A stretch of 19,491 nt of DNA from NCBI GenBank assembly GCA_027604185.1, contig JADGKB010000183.1, positions 1-19,491 on the forward strand. Reading direction: 5' to 3'. Of the stretch, positions 15,291-19,491 are shown piece by piece. A program made the translations under genes and the position numbers. The DNA comes from Boothiomyces macroporosus (taxonomy: Eukaryota > Chytridiomycota > Chytridiomycetes > Rhizophydiales > Terramycetaceae). The notes under the pieces are model-generated. The model was not told the origin of the DNA. It worked only from the letters and a program-made list of their open reading frames with translations, and made no database searches. Numbering within the stretch: position 1 is the first letter of the stretch; each line of letters opens with the position of its first letter.

Positions 15291-17984
15291 ATGCAGTTCC
15301 AAGTACTCGTTGAAAAACCACAAGCTGAATATGATTTAAGCATCACGAACGAAATCAAACATATTCAACTCGACCATCCAAGCTATGGTCCAATCGCTGA
15401 TTACGAACATCAAGAATTACAAGAAAAGTACGGTAAGAATATCCTGTCTGTTTCAAAGCCAATGCCATGGTACAAGCTCTTGTTCTTTTCCGTATTTCAA
15501 ATGTTTAATCTGATCCTCCTGTTTCTGGCTGCAATATCTTTTGCAACTGAAGACTATGTCACTATGACAATCATGCTGGTTATGGTTTCATCTTCCAGCT
15601 TACTAAAGTTTTACCAAGAACTAAAGTCAAACATTGCCTGTCAAGCATTGAAAAATATGGTGCAAAACCACTGCACTGTCATCCGAAAGTACTCTACCCC
15701 AATTGATAGAGACCCTTCTTACAAAGACGTGGAATTGATGGATAGTGGATACATGATTGAAAAACAGATTGCACTTGAAGATGTTGTTCCTGGGGAATTC
15801 CTCCGTTTGCGCGCTGGTGACTTGGTTCCTGGGGATGTAAAGGTATTACAAGCCAAAGACTTTTTTGTTTCTGAAGCTTCCTTGACTGGTGAATCAATTC
15901 CACTCGAGAAATTTCCGTTGAAAATACTTGAAACCCAAAACTATAATACTTTTTCTGAAAAAGAGCCTGCTGTATGCTTTATGGGATCTTCAGTGGTTTC
16001 TGGAACAGCTATCGTAATGGTTGAAAAAATTGGGTCTGATACAATGTTTGGTAAATTGGCTGAAAAGCTCGCTTCTGCAAAAAGTAAAACTGCTTTCCAA
16101 ATTGGCAAGTTGTAATTGATAATAGGAATTCGCAAAGTTTCGTTTGCTTTTGTTAGATTGATGGCTTCCATGCTGCCTATCGTCTTTGTACTATCAGGGC
16201 TGATTCAAGGCGATTGGTTCCAAGGATTCCTTTTCGCGGTTGGATTTGCTGTCGGACTTACTCCAGAAATGCTTCCAATGATTGTCAATCCCTGTCTCGC
16301 AAAAGGAGCAATTTACATGTCCAAACACAAAGCAATCGTAAAGAAATTGGATTCTATTATCGACCTTGGCTCAATGAACATCTTGTGCACTGACAAGACT
16401 GGAACTTTGACTCAAAACAAGGTTGTATTGGTACGATATTTGGATTTGTTTTCAAACAGCTGCACTCTTCCACTTGAAATGGCGTTTATGAATTCCAGCC
16501 ATCAAACTGGGTTCCGAAACTTGATTGATGAAGCAGTCATTACCCATTACAATTCCATCCATCAAGAACAAACTCTATTCTCAAACAAAGCGGTAAAGAT
16601 TGATGAAATCCCATTCGACTTTGTTAGAAGAAGAATGTCTGTTGTGCTCAAAGAAAACAATCAAACGATAATGATTTCCAAAGGAGCAATTGAAGAAATG
16701 CTGGATATCTGTGTCAGCTACCACCAAGATGGCCAAATCCTCGAGATGACTGGTGAAATTCGTCAAAAAGCTCTAGATTTATCTATTGAATTGAACACTG
16801 AAGGGCTTCGAGTAGTTGCAGTTGGATACAGATATATCGCTAACGACCAAACTGATTTTGGACCCAAAGATGAAAAGGAAATGATTTTTGCTGGCTTGAT
16901 TGCATTCTTGGATCCACCAAAAGAATCTACCAAGCAAGCTATTCAAGAATTAATCCAATACGGAGTTCAAGTCAAAGTGCTCACTGGCGATACTCCCCAA
17001 GTATGCAAAAAAGTTTGTCAAGAAATCAATCTTCCTGTTGATGGAATCTGCACCACGTTTGACTTGGAAGGGAAATCAGACGATGAAATTGCGAATTATG
17101 CTCACAAATGCACAATCTTTGCCAAATTAACTCCTCTACAAAAAGCTCAAATCGTCAATACATTGAAAAATCAAGGAAACGTGGTTGGGTTCTTGGGAGA
17201 TGGAATTAATGATGCACCAGCATTAAAAGATAGCTCTGTTGGCATTTCTGTAGACGAGGCAGTTGAAGTAGCAAAGGAAACTGCAGATATTATCCTCTTG
17301 GAAAAGTCTTTGATGGTTTTGGTTGATGGTGTAATAGAAGGAAGAAGGACCTATTGCAACACCATCAAGTACATTAAACTAGCCCTTTCCTCTAATTTTG
17401 GAAATGTATTTTCTGTTCTTGTAGCTTCTGCTTGGTTGCCATTCATTCCCATGCTTCCGCTCCAAATTGTGGTTCAAAACATGCTCTATGATTTTTCACA
17501 AACAGTCATTCCATGGGACAATGTAGACAAGGAGTTTGTCAAAGTACCACGAACATGGAACGTCAAATCCCTCCTACAATTCACATTCTTTTTTGGTCCA
17601 ATCTCGTCCATTTTCGACATTACCACATTTACATTCTGCTGGTTTGTCTATGGTTGCGCAACTAACCCTGATGCATGCGCTGCTGAATTCCAAACTTCAT
17701 GGTTCTTGGAGGGCTTGATTACACAAACCTTGATTGTCCACTTTATCCGATCTGAAAAGATTCCATTCATTCAAACTACTGCAAATTGGCGATTGATCCT
17801 TTCAACAATATTGGCTTGTTTGGCAGCTATCATCATTGCTACTACACCACTTGGAAACTGGTTTGAAATGCATACTCCAAGAATAGAGTTTTATTTCTAT
17901 TTGGTTGCACAAGTTGTTGGGTACTTTGTTTTAGCAACCCTTGGGAAAATGGTTTACCTAAAGATTTTCAAAACCTGGATGTAG
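15291..17984 (+). CDS. mgtA: P3B-type Mg2+-transporting ATPase (MgtA-like)
   Basis: An 890-residue P-type ATPase, close to the bacterial MgtA length. P-type features: actuator LTGES (198-202), phosphorylation site DKTGTLT with D361, nucleotide-domain VLTGD, and GDGINDAP (629-636). Subtype features: GLTPEMLPMI in helix 4 (P318-E319-M320) and QNMLYDFSQ in helix 6, both typical of P3B magnesium pumps rather than P2 calcium or P3A proton pumps. Expected role: ATP-driven Mg2+ import; the membrane in which it sits is unknown. A 21-nt GC-AG intron at 16105-16125 joins FQIG to IRKVS, restoring the conserved G-[IV]-x-[KR]-V-S stretch. The ATG at 15291 is chosen over an upstream in-frame GTG that overlaps the TATA region. 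AATAAA lies 4 bp after the stop. P3B pumps are mainly bacterial, so an old transfer is plausible; intron, TATA box and local base composition argue against contamination. Confidence 0.95.
16105..16125 (+). other. GC-AG intron, 21 nt, P3B ATPase
   Basis: Starts GCAAGT, the usual strong context of GC donors, and ends AATAG; phase 1 (G|GA). GT donors further in (17 or 14 nt) do not restore the frame. Confidence 0.9.
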
Positions 17985-17988
17985 CCTG

Positions 17989-17994
17989 AATAAA
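17989..17994 (+). terminator. Poly(A) signal of P3B ATPase
   Basis: AATAAA starting 5 bp past the stop codon. Confidence 0.65.
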
Positions 17995-18451
17995 TTTCAT
18001 TTACTTTACTTTAGGGGGTTTTGGTGGTTTATTAGTCCTGGTTGTTTAGGAGGGCAATTTATTAGTAATACGTTCAAGTTTAATTATTCTAGGATTGGGA
18101 AACATTTTTGAGTTGAACCAAAAACCAACAGTACCTCCTATCATAGTTCTAAGTATAGTAGTTCTGATTGGTTCTTTGAATGAAAACGGAGTAAGTCAAA
18201 TAGACCTAACTGTAAATCTGTCCTTTTATTCATTTTCTCTTTTTGAACAATAAAGTAGACTAATCATTTAAACTATCGTCTCGCGTGACATCATCAAAGA
18301 TTACATAATCTTCGATACGATTCACAGTAAGAATAGATAACAATCTATCATCTCCATCTTGTGAATGCTTTATTAACGAAGTAGTAGAACAGTACGTGAT
18401 TTTTCAACTTTAGTTTAATTACCAACACACCAGACCGGTGCTCATACAACA

Positions 18452-18534
18452 AACAACTATTTGTACAACATTCCATTAACACGTCTGATCGAATTACATC
18501 AGACAGAATATAGATTAATACACAAATAGTTGTT
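18452..18534. repeat. Nested inverted repeat (hairpin/MITE-like)
   Basis: Outer arms AACAACTATTTGT (18452-18464) and ACAAATAGTTGTT (18522-18534) are perfect 13-bp complements. Inner arms GTCTGAT (18483-18489) and ATCAGAC (18498-18504) flank an 8-nt loop, placed symmetrically. No target-site duplication found. Confidence 0.85.
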
Positions 18535-18624
18535 GAGAAAAAAACATTTAAAATTACATTTAATTTCACAATTATGGTTATTGAACAAATATTTGTTAAT
18601 AAAATAGATTTACGTCATTCCCAG

Positions 18625-18630
18625 TATAAA
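18625..18630 (+). promoter_or_regulatory. TATA box of SAP-domain gene
   Basis: TATAAA, 39 bp upstream of the ATG at 18664, matching the spacing seen at other TATA genes here. Confidence 0.55.
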
Positions 18631-18663
18631 TTTATGGGCTCAGTCTAACTCTGCACATCAGCA

Positions 18664-19318
18664 ATGATTATGACAAGAATTATGGGATGGACTTCTCTTG
18701 GACAATATCAAGGATTGGTGTAGAGAAGAGCACATCCCAATATCAAGGCGAAATAGACCTGAACTGGTGCAGGAGTTGTTATGCCGCAATATTTATTTAA
18801 ATCAATTGTGTAAAATCGAACTACAGAACATATGCATCTATTACAGGTTACAACAAAGTGGCAACAAACCTGATTTACGCAAAAGGATAACTGAATATTT
18901 CCAAAATGAAAGTGAGAGCGATGATGACGAGGAGGATGAAGATGACAGTGAGGAAGAGGATGATGAAGACGACGAGGACGAAACTGACGAATCAAGTTAT
19001 GAAGAAAGCCCCACTAATGAGTACCACTCTATAGTTAGGGGGATGACTTCAATTAAAGTTAGCGGGTCCAATAATGCAGTCAATTTTGGTGAAGGTCCGT
19101 CAAAAGCGAATCCAAAACCAGAGCAGTCCCTCGAAAAGAAATATCCAAGTCTAGATTCGGTAGCATCTATCTTAGGAATTGAAAGCTTGGTAGGTCTGGA
19201 AGGTGTTACCACTTTGGAAATAATGAAATCTAACTTTGCTACTTTGAATGAAAAGTATGGAATAACGAAAAAAGAATTCATGGCGTTAAAGAAATTCCAA
19301 AATAACCCTGTTACTTGA
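18664..19318 (+). CDS. Acidic protein with two SAP-like domains; 5' end unresolved
   Basis: The long frame runs from about 18674 to the TGA at 19316-19318. Two consecutive SAP-type helix-loop-helix units are visible: NIKDWCREEHIPIS..RPELVQELL, then ELQNICIYYRLQQSGNKPDL..RITEYF. A strongly acidic Asp/Glu tract (about 35 residues) and a helical C-terminal part (LEKKYPSLDSVASILGIESL) follow. SAP domains bind DNA or RNA in chromatin and RNA-processing proteins, so a nuclear role is inferred. The long frame has no ATG before the first SAP unit. The best-placed ATG (18664, 39 bp after TATA) is in another frame and reads MIMTRIMGWTSL; skipping one G near 18700 would give TSLDNIKDWC. No micro-intron solves this. 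It may be an indel, frameshift or non-ATG start. Confidence 0.6.
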
Positions 19319-19339
19319 TCTAAATCCCAAAGTTATCTC

Positions 19340-19345
19340 AATAAA
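19340..19345 (+). terminator. Poly(A) signal of SAP gene
   Basis: AATAAA, 21 bp after the stop. Confidence 0.6.
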
Positions 19346-19417
19346 TTTAGATTTGGTTAAGTTATGGTTAGGAATCTCGCAATGGCTACAAATGAAACAC
19401 AAAGAATATCAAGGAAT

Positions 19418-19433
19418 TGACTCATATGAGTCA
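19418..19433. promoter_or_regulatory. Palindromic double AP-1/Gcn4-type site
   Basis: TGACTCATATGAGTCA: the bZIP heptamer TGACTCA and its reverse complement TGAGTCA, 2 bp apart, forming a perfect 16-bp palindrome that ends 7 bp before a TATA box. Confidence 0.65.
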
Positions 19434-19440
19434 CCGTAAA

Positions 19441-19448
19441 TATAAATA
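19441..19448 (+). promoter_or_regulatory. TATA box of a gene beyond the window
   Basis: TATAAATA. By the 32-46 bp spacing seen elsewhere, a start codon is expected at or just past the window edge; none is visible up to 19491. Confidence 0.5.
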
Positions 19449-19491
19449 GTAAGGTTTATTATAATAAAGCATCTCACATTATATCTTGACA

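Larger units (their letters stand above)
17985..18663. other. 680-bp intergenic region
   Basis: AT-rich, with a nested inverted repeat at 18452-18534 and the TATA box of the SAP gene (18625). On the minus strand an open stretch without ATG (18260-18403) is followed by AATAAA (18225-18230); it may be a gene remnant. Nothing else supported. Confidence 0.5.

Noticed and set aside
15291..17984. Bacterial contamination as the source of the MgtA-like gene
   Set aside because: An intron with splice signals, a TATA box at the local spacing, AATAAA after the stop and flanking fungal-type genes on the same contiguous sequence all argue for a resident gene.
18260..18403. Minus-strand open stretch followed by AATAAA at 18225-18230
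   Set aside because: No ATG and no micro-intron that links it to an upstream exon; it may be a remnant but cannot be supported as a gene.
18348..18569. Minus-strand 73-codon ORF with a hydrophobic start
   Set aside because: It needs a GTG start, overlaps the nested inverted repeat and has no recognisable domain.
18642..18660. 19-nt GT...CAG segment with CTAAC upstream of the SAP gene
   Set aside because: Removing it joins a short ATG exon to an immediate TGA, so it does not repair the SAP frame, and the CTAAC lies at the donor side.
1..19491. Chlorarachniophyte nucleomorph or ciliate origin, suggested by intron size
   Set aside because: Zn2Cys6 regulators, secreted and seven-helix genes and moderate gene lengths do not fit a nucleomorph. 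TAA, TAG and TGA are all used as stops, unlike many ciliates.
1..19491. tRNA, rRNA, CRISPR or transposase genes
   Set aside because: No tRNA-like T-loop/anticodon arrangement, rRNA segments, spaced repeats or transposase motifs were found by eye; small structured RNAs could still be missed.

Overview
This is a gene-dense, AT-rich eukaryotic nuclear segment, most likely from an early-diverging (possibly zoosporic) fungus. The clues are three Zn2Cys6 (GAL4-type) transcription factors with a long regulatory region, small secreted cysteine-rich proteins, seven-helix surface proteins, the standard genetic code (TAA, TAG and TGA all used as stops), TATA boxes and AATAAA signals. I cannot name the species. 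The outstanding property is the introns. Almost every recognisable gene is broken in frame by one or more spliceosomal-type introns of only 19-22 nt. Fifteen can be placed to the base because removing them restores conserved family sequence (MPC1, FKBP2, M13 peptidase, Sec14, Zn2Cys6 clusters, P3B ATPase). A sixteenth intron is 83 nt long and looks like four micro-introns laid end to end.

Layout, left to right. 21-849 (-): secreted, triple-repeat Cys-rich protein with a Pro/Asn linker and an apparent frameshift. 1172-1592 (-): FKBP2-type ER peptidyl-prolyl isomerase. 1623-1984 (+): mitochondrial pyruvate carrier subunit MPC1, head to head with FKBP2 across 30 bp. 2413-4428 (+): M13 (neprilysin/PepO) zinc peptidase. 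4590-6308 (+): seven-helix protein with a glycosylated Cys-rich ectodomain. 6357-7227 (+): Sec14/CRAL-TRIO lipid-transfer protein. 7228-8057: repeat-bearing intergenic region. 8058-8390 (+): small secreted protein. 8687-10467 and 10493-12205 (+): tandem Zn2Cys6 regulators, 25 bp apart. 12207-13837 (-): a third, diverged paralogue whose stop codon lies 1 bp from that of the second. 13966-14884 (+): compact 265-residue seven-helix protein. 15291-17984 (+): MgtA-like P3B Mg2+ ATPase with a GC-AG micro-intron. 18664-19318 (+): double-SAP-domain acidic protein with an unresolved 5' end. 19418 onward: promoter of a gene lying beyond the window.

Transcription units are compressed. TATA boxes lie only 32-46 bp upstream of start codons. 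In four genes the AATAAA poly(A) signal overlaps the stop codon. Spacers between some genes are 1-50 bp. The genes do not form a pathway; they are unrelated housekeeping, surface and regulatory genes, apart from the Zn2Cys6 triplet, which is a local paralogue cluster. No tRNA, rRNA, CRISPR array or intact mobile element was seen. Gene models are inferred from reading frame and family conservation without transcript data.
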